Shown here: in pieces, positions 13,346-27,497 of the stretch
How the letters are laid out: each line of letters begins with the position of its first letter
How positions within the stretch are numbered: position 1 is the first letter of the stretch
Source of the DNA: Oenanthe sinensis
Taxonomy: Eukaryota > Streptophyta > Magnoliopsida > Apiales > Apiaceae
DNA length: 64,000 nt
Assembly (NCBI GenBank): GCA_028671895.1
Contig: JAPMAC010000209.1
Coordinates: 20,792,501 to 20,856,500 of the forward strand
Direction of reading: 5' to 3'
Translations under genes and position numbers: made by a program
Notes under the pieces: model-generated
The model's database searches: none
The model's input: only the letters and a program-made list of their open reading frames with translations
What the model was told of the DNA's origin: nothing

Positions 13346-14459
13346 AATCATGATACTGCATTTTAGGATATGAAAATGAACGAGTTTGAATAGAAAGTTA
13401 ACTTTAATCGCTACGGCGCAATCAATTCAAATTCACGTCTTCTACTGTATTCCCGTATTCACCTTGAGCGAAGTGTAACATTTGATCCTCCCAAGGTTGT
13501 CTCCCTTCTAGCTTTGAGATCTTGGAATCCTAGTTCTTGGGTGCCTCCTTGAACAGCTACTCACAAAACCCTAGTTTTCAACCCATTAGCTAGAAGAGAA
13601 TAAAATGAATATATAGGCTACAGTAGGTCGGACCTTCCAATGACATTCTGGGTCAAGCCCAATGTCATTAAATATTAATTCAATCCACTAAAAAATTAAT
13701 ATTCGCACTACCTCTTCAAATGCCGTAATTTAATTATTAATTCGGCTCCAATATTATTTGCTTATTAAATTCATCATGTTTAAGATATCGAATATCCATT
13801 AATTAAATTAATTTCTAAAAATTAATTTAATCAACATCTTTATCCTTGATCATCCACTTAACCCTATAATTATACAAGAACAAATTTGTCTACAAGACTA
13901 AAGTATAATGATCTTTATGAGCTTTCAAAAGGACATCATCACCCGAATATTTTCGGACACGGTTTCTTTTTATAGTCAATATCTCACTCTGTATGCAATG
14001 TCATTGTCCAAAACATAATATTGTGATTAACAATAAATCACATCACATATGAATCAAAGCATGTGCATTGCATACAAGTCTCAATCACTATATCCAGATT
14101 AAGAATATAAGCAATAATAATATTATAGAATATTAATTCTTCTTTATTGTCAGAATAGAAAAACAATTCTAATATTTTAATCTCGTTCAATATACACAAA
14201 GTATACAAGTATTATTCAATAATCAAGATAGATTATTTTCAAATAATACTTAAGTCATTCTAGTCATTTGTTTAATTTTACTTAAACTGTGAATATTTAT
14301 TATATTATATATAGACACTGAAAATCGAATCTTCTAGTATCACATTTGATACTAGATTATCCATAATATATAATATACAAACAATGTTAAAATATACATT
14401 CAAGGTTCTCAATAAAAAGGACAATGCTATATACTTCAAATGAATATACTCTCTAACAC
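13335..14459 (-). repeat. 5' LTR of element F
   Basis: Read on the minus strand it begins TGTTAGAGAGTATATTC at 14459 and ends TTGTTCCA at 13335, directly before the primer binding site. This gives about 1125 bp. No second copy is in the window, so the outer end is set only by the TG start and the change to unrelated AT-rich DNA at 14460. Confidence 0.65.
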
Positions 14460-14754
14460 TCTTTTTGGTAATTGCTTCTAGTATTCTGGTGATGTATTGA
14501 CAGTCAATTTTTTATGTATTTTATTGCCAGGGGAAGTTATCTCCTTCTAGTTTCCAAGGTATGCCTTAGGTACTTTTGTACCTTTTATCATTTAATTTAA
14601 TTTTTTGTTAGCAAAAAAAATAGTATAAACATGTTTAACCTATACCGTCTATATCCAAAAAAATTAAAAAGTTATAAATATTTATAAATACCTTTACTAA
14701 GTGCATGAAATGCAAGCAAAAAAAGAGTGGCTCGTATAAAATGAGACATGACAA

Positions 14755-14842
<88 letters not shown>

Positions 14843-16165
14843 TTAATATTTATATTTAAAAAAATCAAAATTTATTCCATTTTTTATTAATAATAATTAT
14901 AAAAATGACAATTAACCAATTATTCAGTTATGCTAATTTTGTATAGGATATAATAAATACTAGCTTGCATGTCGTGACATTCACGAATCATTCGTAATAA
15001 TTTATTATTTTAATTTAAAATTGTTTTATATAATTTAAAATTATTTTAATTTTACATTAATGATTTTAATTTTATTTAATATTCTTATGTAAAAATTTCT
15101 TATATAAATTTTCATATATTTGATTTATATTTGTACTTAAAGTGGATAAAGTTATCATTTTAATTAGACAAGTGTTTTAGTAAAAAGACTAATTTAGTTG
15201 GAAAACTACCGTTTAAAAATTAAGGCCAATTTTCAATTTATTAACTACCCCAATACCCAAATTAAATATAATTTTATTACTACAACCATTTTGCTATTTT
15301 TATTTAATATATTGCGCCGAAATATTTTTATCATATATTTTATTTGTATTTATATTTAAAGATAGGGAAGAAATGGAGTTGAATAAGTGTGAATCGTAGT
15401 ATGATCAGATTTGGCTCGAATTTATAATTATTCGTTCAGATTTGGTCTAGATTCAAATTAAAATTTTAACATTTTATTTAGATCCGACTCGATTTCGAAT
15501 ATCAACATTCGTATTTGATTAGGCTCGACTTGAATTGATATCGAATGAACTACTCATTTATTATATCTGAATTCAAATTTGTATATAATAATTTTATAAA
15601 ATTAAGAATACTAGAATAATTGTTCACTTAAAACTAATATACGATCATTATGTAGATTATTATTTTAATATAAATATTATATAAATAATATATATTGTAT
15701 ATAATAATATATATAACTTACGAATTCGAGTCAATTAGGTAAAATAAATATGTATTCGAGTACTTTAAATTTTTTTAAACTACTCGAAATTAATATGACC
15801 GAATATCACAGTGGTAAGATCCGATTCGGTATTCGTTCGAATTATAAAATAAAATTCGAATTCGATCATTTTTTATATAAATTCAAACTATATTAATTTT
15901 AACGACTTGAATTCGGATTCGAACACGTATTACTCATATTCGTTTTCAACCCTATTTAAAGAGTATTTATATTTTTGATTAGAAGGAGTAAGACTTAGGG
16001 CCTACTTTGGATTGCTATTCAAAATTGTTGTGATGTAAGAAAAAGTGTTGGCTGATACAAAACTCAGATGACTGTTGGGCAATTTTTTTATTTCTGTATG
16101 TTTTAAGATATAGTATAAAAAATAATAGTTTTAGTAAATTTTGTCAATAGCGATAAAAGTTTCTT
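14460..16165. other. AT-rich DNA without genes, with a long (TA)n tract
   Basis: No gene is supported here. A pure TA dinucleotide run of about 85 bp occupies about 14756-14840 and produces meaningless frames on both strands. 15400-15950 is rich in TTCGAAT-like strings and may be an old repeat that I cannot classify. Confidence 0.7.
14756..14840. repeat. (TA)n microsatellite
   Basis: An uninterrupted alternating TA tract of about 42 units, long enough to be length-polymorphic. Confidence 0.95.
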
Positions 16166-16211
16166 ACGGATTACCATCGAGAGCCCGACCCATGGTGTGC
16201 TAGTTCCAAGA
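16166..16211. other. Left remnant of an organelle-like block, cut by element B
   Basis: Base composition changes from AT-rich to balanced near 16166. If element B and one copy of its CAAGA duplication are removed, this stretch joins the block at 38775-41755 without a gap. The left edge of the block is an estimate. Confidence 0.45.
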
Positions 16212-17665
16212 TGAAAGGGGAGATAGGAGTGAAGGGAAGTAACTCACTGCATTTTCATGTGTACTAGGAATGCTAAATGTAATCTCTATGTAATGGTTGA
16301 TGATAACTCAACAATAGAACAGGACATGTAATAATATGCAGGTGCACAGAAATCTTAGATCACAGAGTTCAGTTAAGACAAAGTATCAAAGGATCATCTA
16401 CAGACTTGAAGCTCACTGGAAGAAGTTCATTAACATGTTCATGCCTCAGTGAAGAATAAAAGATATTGACATCTATTCAAGGATGTGGAAGCTACAAAAG
16501 ATTGTCTTAGTCTATGAAGATTTTAGTGCATTACAATCGAAGCTACAAGTAAGGTTTGCAAAGAAGAATGTGGAATCATGTTCGGAATCAAGAGCACCTA
16601 TCAAGACTAGTCACTTATGAACCAGACCGTTGCATCAAGTGTCAGGACATTGGAGGCAAGCTCTCATCGGTTAATATGATTTTAATCATTCTAAAGTTGT
16701 TAGTTTTCTTGAGTCATGTGGAGGATCAACAAAGGTGGTAAATCAGTGTTGGAGAAATGTCAGCCTAATGGATAAGGGACAGACGGCACAACCTGATTGG
16801 ATCTTACTAAAGTTTCACAGATTAGAAGGCCAAATACTTGGACGTGGTGGAGTCACGTATACGGGGCCAAGTATTTGGATAAGGAAGTCTACACAAATTG
16901 AAGAGTGGAATGGAAATATTTAATTTAATTAAATAAAGTATTTATTTAATTATTTATATATTTTATAAATAAAGATATTCTTTATTTATATTTTATATAT
17001 TTATTAAATATTACTTTTACATTAAATATTTCCAAAGGCATGCTTGGCACATGACTTTGAAGATAAGATTTGGGTGGACATGAGCAAAATGAGAAAAAGT
17101 GAAAAAGTAACCTTTTTCACTTTGAATAAAAGTCTTCCATACTTGTTTTTCAAGTAGAGAGGGTGCAGGAGAACGAAAAGGGGAGAGAGAGAGAGAGAAA
17201 TTATTCTCTCCCCCATGGCCGAACTAATACTTTAATATTTTGGGGCCATGATTTTCTTTATCATACCACTCCTCTATCTTTCTATTGTAAACACTCGTTA
17301 AATCTTGTATAGAAGATAGGGTTGATTTTTGTCTCCTAGATTTACAAAATGTAATAGTTTTAGAGGAGACAAAAATCACTTCTTTGTTGTGTTCTTGAGC
17401 TTATGTTCTTGAACTTGTTTGTAGCATCTACCCCACTTCAATGAATATAAAGTTATATTCTTGGATCTTGTTGTGTTGTGTGTTTTGGATGATTTACCGT
17501 TCATTATCTTGGTCATTTTAATGGTGTTCTTGAGGTTGAAGAAGATGATGAACAGTACCCGGGTTTGAACCAAAGTAATTTTTATGTTGTCCCAAAAATA
17601 ATTAATAGTCATATTTTTAATTGGAAATCGTATTCACCCCCCTCTACGATCTCCGGGACCCAACA
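16212..17665 (+). repeat. 5' LTR of element B
   Basis: 1454 bp, TGAAAG...CCCAACA, nearly identical to 37318-38769. Differences include an indel in the GA run near 17190 and about a dozen substitutions. Confidence 0.95.
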
Positions 17666-17667
17666 AT

Positions 17668-17679
17668 TGGTATCAGAGC
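17668..17679 (+). other. Primer binding site of element B
   Basis: TGGTATCAGAGC lies two bases after the LTR end. It is complementary to the 3' end of plant initiator methionine tRNA, the usual Copia primer. Confidence 0.9.
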
Positions 17680-20600
17680 TACTCGATTGACATACAAATC
17701 GATTGGATCTATTTTTATTTTTGAGATTAAAGTGGGTACGATTGGTTCACTGGGCATCAAGAAAGGAAGCAGTTGGTGTTTTGTTAATTGTTGAAGCCCA
17801 GAATTTTTCTAAGTACAAAATGTTCTAGATGGCCAAGTAGAATATTCCTATGTAGATGTTCTACTTGATGTTCTACTTGATGTTCTACTTGATGTTCGAC
17901 TTGATGTTCGAGTTGATGTTCGAGATGATGTTCGAGTTGATGTTCGAGTTGATGTTCGAGTTGATGTTCGAGTTGATGTTCGAGTTGATGTTCGAGTTAG
18001 AATGTTCGAGTTAGAATGTTCGAGTTAGAATGTTCGAGTTAGAATGTTCGAGTTAGAATGTTCGAGTTAGAATGTTCGACTTGGATGTTCGACTTGGATG
18101 TTCGACTTGGATGTTCGACTTGGGATGTTCGACTTGGATGTTTGACTTGGATGTTCGACTTGGGATGTTCGACTTGGATGTTCGACTTGGATGTTCGAGA
18201 TAGGATGTTCGACTTGGATGTTCGAGATAGGATGTTCGACTTGGATGTTCGACTTGGATGTTCGACTTGGATGTTCGAGATAGGATGTTCGAGATGGAAT
18301 CTATGTAGAACATTCCTATGTAGAATTTCTACTTAGAAGGCTGTTTCTACATGACACATGGCTACATAACTTAACTTTTATTTAAAACAAAAATTGTTTT
18401 TCTCTCAAAATGTTTTTAGTTTTATAATTAATTTAATAATTATATTTGAATTTAATTATATAAAATATTTTGGAAATAATTTTTAAATTTAAATAATTCA
18501 TTTTTCAAGTTTATTTTACAACTTAGAAAATATTTTATTTTCTTTTAAATTTTAGAGTCAAATATTTTATATTTTTAATATTCTTAGTTAAGAATTTTAT
18601 TAATTTGAAAACTAAAATTAATCTTAAAATCCAATTTAATTTCTTTTGAGTTTGATATTCTTAAAAGTATTTTGAGAATTATTTTTGAGATTTAATAATT
18701 TATTTTTCATAAAACTTTAATTACAAATTTTATAAATTCTTTGGAAAATATTTTTGGATTGAAATAATTTATTTTCATGAACATTTTAAATGTTTTGAAA
18801 ATTTAGTATTTCTATTTCAAAATTATGTTTTCAAGTTGTTTTATTTTAATTATAATTTAAGCTTGGAAGTTTTAATTATAAATCTCATAAAACTTTTTGG
18901 AAAATCATTTTGGTTGAAATAATTTATTTTCAAGAATATCTTAGATGACTTGAAAATTTATTATTTTTATATCAAACTTATATTTTCAATCTGTTTTATT
19001 TTAATTATAATTGAAACTGTTTTGGATTATAAATTCTATAAAATTCTTTGAAAATTAATTTTGATTTGAAATAATTTCTTTTTCAGGATTATTTAATATA
19101 CCTTGAAAAATTTGTTATCTCTATATCAAAACTTTCTTTTCGAATTATTTTATTTTATTTATAATTTGAAATTGAGAAATTTATTATTATTTATCAAAAA
19201 TGCATTTTCAATTTATTTTGATTACTTAAATTCCTAAAAAATTAAATACTTCTGGTTGAACAAAATGTTTTATTAAACGAAACAACAGGAGTTGATTCTT
19301 CGTTCGTTGAGGACAAACGAACTGACTGAAGAACATTCTAATGGAGTTGAGACCTGATCTTACCATTGGAGATGTATTTCTACATCGGTCTACTCAGTGG
19401 ATCATTTGGTTATTGAAAGGGGATTAGTTCATTTAGGGAAGAGTCTTCGATCAGTGGTTTTCGAATCAATATCTGAAGAATTTGGGATTTTGAAAAGGAA
19501 TTCAGTTTATCGGTCAAAGAACCAAAACAGTAATTGAAGATTTGGTTAAAGGACATCAGTGGCAGAAATACACAAGGTTTGATTATCGCTGACATATGAT
19601 AATCAAGGGGTTTTTGCTACACATACAAAGAAGAGTGATCTTTTCAAGCAGAACATGAGACATTCTATGTCGGGGTCTTTAAGCAGAACAATCAGGTATC
19701 AGTTTGGGTTGAAGCAGGAACATCATTTGTTATTGAGGTCAAATGCAAAGATACTTCCATGAGTGTCAGTAGAATGGAAATTGATTTGGATCAATTGATT
19801 ATCACTCGAGATGGAATGCTAAGCATCGCTCAGGTATACTTTCTAACTAGTTTATACTTGTTTGATTCAATTATAGAGTATTAAGTGCTGAACTGCATTA
19901 TATTATAAGTTTGATGTAATGCATGTCTCGCCTTGATTTCTATATAAATTAGATAACTTATGCTAGTTTGTTAGTGTTGCTTGTTTATCAGTATTTGACT
20001 TCATGATTAGATCTTGTGTGATTTAATGCTTGCTTTACGATAATTGATCATGTTAGCATACAGAGTCTTAGGTATTTGTAGGGGTACATTTACCGGAAAG
20101 AGTATTTGCTGCATGCTAAGTGCCTTGATGTTTACATTGTCAATAATCTGTTTATACTCGCATGGTTATATTAAATGTTATATTTGATCATGTGCTTGTT
20201 AAGATGAGTTTGTTTCTATTTTGGGAATTGCCTAGGGGTCAGTATAATAAACCATGAATTAAATTTTTAAATTTAAACTGACTCAGGTAATTAGAGATAA
20301 TATAATGTTAAAGTGAACAACAAAGGTGAATTAGAAGAATAAGGAATCTGAGTGATTGATTCTTCTATGACTACATATATGTACGACATGATTCTTATAG
20401 ACTGCTAGTCCACCTTAAGTTAGGTTGGGATCACTGAGCTCATAGCCAAGACTACCTGTTGAGGCTGATATAGATGAGGAGTGATCAGTCAGATAAGAAT
20501 GAACATGTTGAACTTGAATGCTTTGTTGTTAACTATGTTTAGAAATATCTCTAACCCTTGGACTCAATCAAATTGAGGACCACGTGTCTTAATCATTTGT

Positions 20601-23600
20601 GAATGCAGAGTATCTTTCAACATGTAAAAGTTATATATCTCTGACATTTTCATGTTCGAGGCATGTAATTACTTTTGCTTTGGTATTCAAATGGTTAAGC
20701 AAGGTTACCTATTTTCTTGAATGATCTGAAGCACAATATTAGGAAGACCTATGGAATTCTTTGCGAAGGGTTTCCTAATATCAGTTCGAGGATGAACAAT
20801 ATTGATCGGGGTCAAGAGAAATAGAAGCTCACTCTACTGGAAGTGAGGTTATTGCTGACACGAAATGTAATGCTTATGATGAAGTCAATTATTCGTTGAA
20901 GTTTATCAGAATGGAGTTAGCTGCAATAACAAGTGATGCTCTCACACTTGGTTTATCAACTAATACTTGGTTTATCAAGAATTCGACGGTAAAGATGAAG
21001 TTTGTGAGAAAGGACTACTTCTAATGAAATTCTTTTAAGAAAGACATTAGTGAAGTATGTCAGTTGAAGGGAAGTCAAATCAAAGACTACCATGTTTAGT
21101 TTTGGTGTTTGTTCGTGCATTCGATAGATGAAGCATCTCAGTGATTAATCACATTCAAAGGATTAGGCAGATTGCTGTAAGAACACCTTGAGGGCAGATA
21201 ATGGAATTTGTTGACGAATGAAGTTCTATGTTATGTCTGCACTGAAAGGAGTATTCTAGAGTAAAGTTCAGTTTCCGGACTTCATGACCAAATGGAGGAT
21301 TTGATAGGGAAATCCAGACCTTGAGTGGAATTACAAGGATAATGGATAGAGTTAAGGTTTCCTATTCATTACGGCTGAATCAGTTGACACAGCAAGTCTA
21401 ATCAACAAATGTAAAGAGAAGACATCAAGTAAGATTAATCATACCTGAAGTCACATGGTGTGATGGAAGGCTACCTTATTTGGAGTTAAGAGCTTACACA
21501 GAGTCTGTGATTGACTTAAGATGATCTAGATGCAGTGAACATCATCATCAAGCTCCCTAGCATTCGTTTGATTTTAGCTTTGAATTTCTAAAGGTTGACA
21601 TCCTGTTTAGGGCTCAAGATCAGATGACACCAGATGAAGAAAAGCTGCAAGTAGCATCACATGGGGAGCATCAGTAAGTTGGATCAACTAGTCATGTTTG
21701 ATGTTCAAAGGCTAGCAGTGCTCATTGAGTAAGAGTTGAGATTCTTAGGAGCACTGAGTGATCCAGATTGAGTGATTGCATATTAGAAAGGAAATTGTCA
21801 ATTTAAAAATAATGCAAGATGATCTCAATCATATTTGAAGAAGACTACTCTACCCACTGAATATCTAAGGAAACATTAAGGACACATCTGTCATGACAAA
21901 GGGTTTTGTGTAACAGCATTTCCTAGAGTCAGTTCTTGATGAATCTGAGTAGTAGAGTAGTGATTGGTCGTGCATGTATAAGAGTATTTCATTGGTTTTT
22001 CTGAATGAATTCAATGAAGACTGAAGATGCACTAACTAATCAAGATTGAGTAGGGTTCGAATCAAGGAACTAACTCAATTGAACCAGAGGCAGATACACT
22101 TAGCACAAGAAATCAATCCACATGAAGACTTGGTATTGATACAGAAGCTGAAGGGTAGTTCGGAGTTTTTGAAGGTTCTACTCTGCTAGTGTCAGGACTA
22201 CTGGTTTATAGAGTGCTGAGTTTAGTGAAGCTGCTGCCAAGACTAATATCTACGATGAAATATTTGGGTGTTGAAGGTAATGCAGTTTCTGTCTGGATGA
22301 GCGTGGTATTGTTTCGAGGAACAATGTTAACTGGTAGCTAAAAATTTATTCCTGTCCAAATGGAGTAAACGTTCGATCTCGAAAGGAGTAAACGTTCGAT
22401 CTCTCGGGCAAAGAGGAGTAATTGTTCATTCAACGATCATACACCAGTAAAAGCTCTATTGACTAAGGTATGTCACTCTAGTCTAATATTGATTTATTTG
22501 AATGTAATGTTTATAGAGAGTGTTCATGCTATTTAGATGTCTACGATCTCTAGGAACTGATTAATGTTTGGCTTGTGACCACTCGGGACCCAATATTATC
22601 GCTATGAGATTACCTATGATCACCCGGGACCTAGGGACCTAACAATGTAGCATCTCTTTGTATAGTCAATTTATATCCAGGACCTCGTACTTTGTGCTGT
22701 CATATGTTATTCATGCTATATGTATCAAATGTTTCAGCATAAGTATTTGTATATATTAATTAATTGTAATTTTATTTACTTTTAATTGTTTAATGCTAAT
22801 ATTAATGGAACCACTTAATATGTAGTTTAAGTGATGTAATTCATGTCTTTTGCAAAATCCATTAATATTAGTTGTCATTCTTTTGATATTAGTGATGTCA
22901 CTTAGAATTTCTGCACTAAGTGACAAAAAGATTATTTTAAAAACACTGATATTAAAAGTAATTTAATACATCGCGAGGGGTTGTCAAAGATCATAAATTT
23001 TAGCATTAATATTTAAAGGTATTTGATCTCTGATGCAACTAGTACCTCGAGCTTACATACATTCTGATTGTCATGAGTATTTTCAATATGCTTATGTGAT
23101 AATTGTTGAGATGTAGTGTAAGAAGTTAAATGCTGTCATTCGGTCAATGTATGTTCAGTGTTTAGCGGATGCTTATGTTTTATGCTTTAGAATTACCCTG
23201 ATCTATATTGCAATATGTGTTTGTTTCAAGCGACAAATGGTAATTATCTAGCATAATGTAAGTATCTTATGTGCTTGATTGTTTTGTAGTCAGGTGGATT
23301 TTATTACAAAATGATTGAATGATGTTAGTGCTTTTGAATGTATTGTCACTCATATCTTTGATAATTCATTAGTATTAACATATGTTTTTCATTCTTTAGA
23401 ACTTGAATGCATAAATAAATTTCTTGTCTATTTCATGTAAAAAAAAATGTTTTATCTAAACATGCATTCATTTGCCAGAAGATGAAAAGCCACTAAAAGT
23501 TTTTTTAAAAAAACTCCCTTTGAAAGAGAACATTTCTCGAGGATTATCTTTCTATTTCAAAATCATATATCCTCTCTCTCTCTAAATGTTTTGTAATGAA

Positions 23601-25949
23601 AACTGTTTTCTCTCCACGATTTGTTTAAATAAAGTTACTTGATAACTTATAACTTAGGTTGCATAGTATCAGGCTATTTTATTTGAGTAAATTATTTTGA
23701 TCTTGAGGTATCAACCATTGGTAAAACGTTTTTCAAAACTCTTGTTAATGTCTGTTTCACATTGACCTGTAGCATTAAAACAATGGTTGTTTGCTTTGGG
23801 ATTAGTGCCTTGGACTGTATGACTAAAGCATTCATTCGATTTTTTTTAATGATTTATGTTTTAAGTCGGAGATAATATCCGATAAGAATGAATTGCAAAA
23901 CAATTTCTGAAAACATACAGTGAGCAAGATGAAATAGATTTGAGTTATTAATCAAAATGTTTTTGTTAAAAGAGTTGAATTTCAATTGGATATTTGTCTA
24001 AGAGAAATTCAAAAGAACACTTTTATTAATCTGTTAAACTTTTTTTTTCAAAATTGTGAGTTTATGAAATTTGGCTTAATATTCTTTTACCTATTCTTTA
24101 TTAATTCCCACATTTTAGCTCTGGTGCATTGTTTCTTGAGGACACATTGCTCCGATGCTATATTTCTGAGAAGGAATAGAGAATAAGTTTAATCATACTA
24201 TACCAAATTTTATATAGCTCTGATCAACTCTATCTATTTAGCCGTAATGGCTTGGCCTTAGTGGCTATAGGGGAAGGTCAAGAAGTTGAATAATCCATCA
24301 ATTTCTAACCAAGGCCTTAGTACCAAACACTATCATTCTAATTCAAACTTTCAACCCTTGGTGATATAAGGAACTTATATAGATTAGCGGTTGTTAAGGG
24401 AGAAACTGCACTTGATGCAGCAAATAAGGATGAAGTCGGAAGTGCACCCACAGCTCTACCTCTCAAGAAGGAAAGAAGTATACAAATTGAAGTATCTGTA
24501 GCTCATCTGTATTCTCTCAAAAGGATGCAGAGCTGAAAAGGCAATTCAACCGTTTCTGAATGAACTCTCTCAACAGGGTGATTTCATTGAAAATTCGCTC
24601 GTCAGCCAGAGCACCTTGTAATGAGTCAAGCACACCAAAAGCATTCACGCTGATGGTAATCCTAATGTTTTTGCTTCTAAGGGATGTTATAGGACCTAAC
24701 AGTTCTCTAGCCTCTCTTGGGACTAACAATTGTGAGGATACATTGCAAGAAGTGCACATTGTGAGGTATAGGTAAAACCCCTAAACTTCTTTGTTTACCA
24801 TTCATGGTGAATGAAGTTGTTGAGCCACCTTCACAGGCGTTTGAGGGAAACTTGGATTTCTTGCCATATATTAGAATCCTTGTCAACCTTCCTAGGAGGA
24901 ACAGTCCTAGTTCCCTAACGGGATTTCACATCCGCAGAGCAATCTGTTGATGTTGAGAGGCAATCACTAACAGTTTTCCATGACTGAAAATAGTGAGTTA
25001 ATTCATCTTCACAGGTGATTGAGAGAGATGTTTGTACACGTCTACTCTCCCAGGAATTCAAATTCTGGAATACATGGATCGCTCACAACTTAAAGGCATA
25101 TCACCGTCAACGATCCAGTGCATGGATTTGCATATGGGGAGTCGGTTGATGCTTAGATAGCTGCTAGTATGCATACCACATTCAATGATCCAGTGCATGG
25201 ATTTGCATATGGGGAGATTGTTGATGCTGAAAGTAGCTGAGCAACAACTCGTAGACTATGATTCAGTTGGTTTACCAATTTGATGAGTCTTTTGAGGATC
25301 AGGGTGTTGGGATTTCAGTCACTCCTGGAATGGAGGAGATTCCAATTTCATAAGGGTGATTCCCCGACGACGAGCCACGTGTGCATGGATTTGCTCATGG
25401 TGAGTTGGGTGACGGCCTAACTGAAACCCTGTCTGAGATTCCATCTCAGAACCTAGATCTTTAGTGATCGACAACATGCTATAGTCAACGATCCATAATA
25501 TCTTGGTGAGACTAGCATGGATTTACTTGCAGGTACAAATTACTATAAATGGAATGAGTGCAAGTAAGGGAGAGAAACACTTGAGTGAAGTGAGGGAGTG
25601 ATACTATTGAGTGAGAGAAATAGGGAGAGAAATGAGTGGAACACTTACGCTTGAAAGTGTAAACACCAACAGAACGTAGTAGAAGTGAGGAAACCATAGA
25701 CCAAACACTAACCTTGCTACTATGCTTGAATCCTGTTACTGAATTTTCTAGCTCTAGAATGTTGAAGAGATTCTTTTCTGGAAGACAAGCTGAAGAAGAG
25801 TCTAGCTGAAGCTTAGTGGGAATGTCCAAACTATTACCTTTGGGTCTATTAATTTATGTTGTTCTCAATCTCAAAGGGGGAGCCATAAATTTTTAGACCT
25901 AAGGAGGATTTTATATTCAATTGGAAGAGAGTTTCTTATTCGATTGGAT
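17680..25949 (+). other. Non-coding internal region of element B, left part
   Basis: From about 18632 on it aligns with element A from position 1. B has about 150 bp near 18700-18860 that A lacks. No reading frame above about 105 codons is present and none shows a known domain. Frames conserved between A and B (for example the 80-codon minus frame at 24517-24759) overlap opposite-strand frames and are explained by the DNA identity of two recent copies. Confidence 0.75.
17858..18300 (+). repeat. GATGTTCGA minisatellite in the leader of element B
   Basis: This is a run of 12-14 bp units built on GATGTTCGAGTT, then AGAATGTTCGAGTT, then GGATGTTCGACTT, in blocks, with GAGATAG variants near the end. 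GTTCTAC-type strings precede the array and GTAGAAC follows it, so the edges are partly inverted copies of each other. Both strands stay open through part of the array only because of the repeat structure. The matching part of element A is outside the window. Confidence 0.9.
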
Positions 25950-25954
25950 GTAGA

Positions 25955-27484
25955 TGTTAGTAATTGTGCTCTAGAGACAATACTTTTTATATTTTAAGGA
26001 AAATATTTATTATTAAGGATTATGTTTTATTGATTATTATTTATTGATTATGTTTTGTTTACTGCGTAATAAATTGAAAGCATAATAAATGTCCTTGGAA
26101 TTTTGATACGTATTCTATATCTTTAAGTATGTGACTTAAAAATGAGATTATATGAATAGTATCTTATTCCTAAAATTCCCTAGTCGAGTATTATTATTTA
26201 AGGACAATAATAATGCACAAAGACTAGTATGTTTCTTGACAGATGACCACATCTCATTGGTCATAGGTATGGGGATACTAAAGTCAAGAACATAAGTGCA
26301 TGTCTCAATGCATGGCACTGGAATGACCCGCTGTGAGATTCTACATGTTAAGTAAGTGTCATAAGTAATTCTCACTGTGATAATGGTGTAATGATCCTTA
26401 CACCGGAAATCATTATATTTCTATACGAGAATTAATATACTTTGATTACATTAAAAGTTACCTTTGACCGGGTGATGATAAAAGCGGACATTGGGTATAT
26501 TATGAATCGTATGAGAAATATGAATAATCTAGATGGGATTTAATCCTCCTAATTTTAGGAGTGATATTATTGGCCTCTTGTTTGAGTGAGACTATGAAAT
26601 GCACGGCCGTGCTCAAATGTTGATTTGATTTTAATAGTCTACTCATCGATCAAGAAAATAAAGATTAAATTATGAAGAGGATGACACGAGATATGCCTTG
26701 AGTTTAATCTATAATATCAAGATTAAAGGGATTATATTACATGGAACATTATTCACGAAAGGCTTAATCGAATCACCGATTTATTATTATTACTTGGGTA
26801 GCAATGATGTATTACTAGATGCCGCTCATTGTTTACAATTTTAATTAGATATTAAAATTGTTGCCAACGTAATAATAACCTACAGGGTCACACACAAAGA
26901 ACGCTTGAAGGAGAAATAGTTTAAATTAAATAAGTAATTTATTTTATTTATGATATTAATTAAGTATGACTTAATTAATTATATAAATATAATAAATGAA
27001 TTACTTAAACTAATTCCAAAATTAATAATTAATTAATTAAGTGAGACTTAATTAAATAATTTAGAATTTTGGATTAGTATTAATTATAATTGGATTATAA
27101 TTAGAAAACTTATCCCTCTCTCTATATAATCTCTTTATGGGCTGATTTAATAAAATAGAGATTTTACAAAAACCCTAGCCGCTCTGAGAGAGGAGGAAGA
27201 TAGAGAGAGAAGAAGTTTTCGGGTGCTAGTACACATCAATCCTTCATGAAAAGTGTTCGTGTGGATACCGTAGAGCGTAGATCGCGAGAGCGGGATACGT
27301 GGTGATTAAACAAGCTTTGGACCTCCATTAATCTTCCATTAATGAACTGTTAAAGCTTCTAAAGGTATTTATTCTTTATCTCCGAATTAAATCTTTTGTT
27401 TTCGCATGGATCCTGCGGAGGGTTTCGCTATTTTGATTTATTTTTCGCGTTTATTCCGCTGCGTTTGTGTCACGAAACCCTACA
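25955..27484 (+). repeat. 5' LTR of element E
   Basis: 1530 bp, TGTTAG...CCTACA, nearly identical to the right LTR once the solo LTR is removed from the latter. Confidence 0.95.
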
Positions 27485-27485
27485 A

Positions 27486-27497
27486 TGGCATCAGAGC
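27486..27497 (+). other. Primer binding site of element E
   Basis: TGGCATCAGAGC, one base after the LTR end, is a one-mismatch version of the initiator-Met primer site TGGTATCAGAGC. Confidence 0.85.

Larger units (their letters stand above)
9759..14459 (-). mobile_element. Element F: degenerate antisense Copia, 3' half missing
   Basis: Read on the minus strand this element has a 5' LTR (14459 to 13335), a primer binding site, a long leader with three tandem repeats, a broken gag, a protease active-site relic and the GAG-pre-integrase segment. It then stops abruptly at the end of element A's LTR, in the opening residues of the integrase core. The rest of pol and the 3' LTR are not in the window and should lie to the left of element A if A simply inserted here. 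The coding part has stops and at least one frameshift, so the copy is dead. Confidence 0.85.

Noticed and set aside
14635..14890. Frames of 61-77 codons rich in IY repeats on both strands
   Set aside because: They are translations of the pure TA microsatellite.
17858..18300. CRISPR-like array
   Set aside because: The units are adjacent and similar with no unique spacers, and the window is a plant nuclear genome.
18053..18336. Overlapping 86- and 92-codon frames on opposite strands
   Set aside because: Both are produced by the 12-14 bp minisatellite and have no start context or homology.
24517..24759. 80-codon minus-strand frame conserved between A (5702-5944) and B
   Set aside because: Conservation is explained by the near-identity of two young element copies, an overlapping frame exists on the other strand, and no domain is recognisable.
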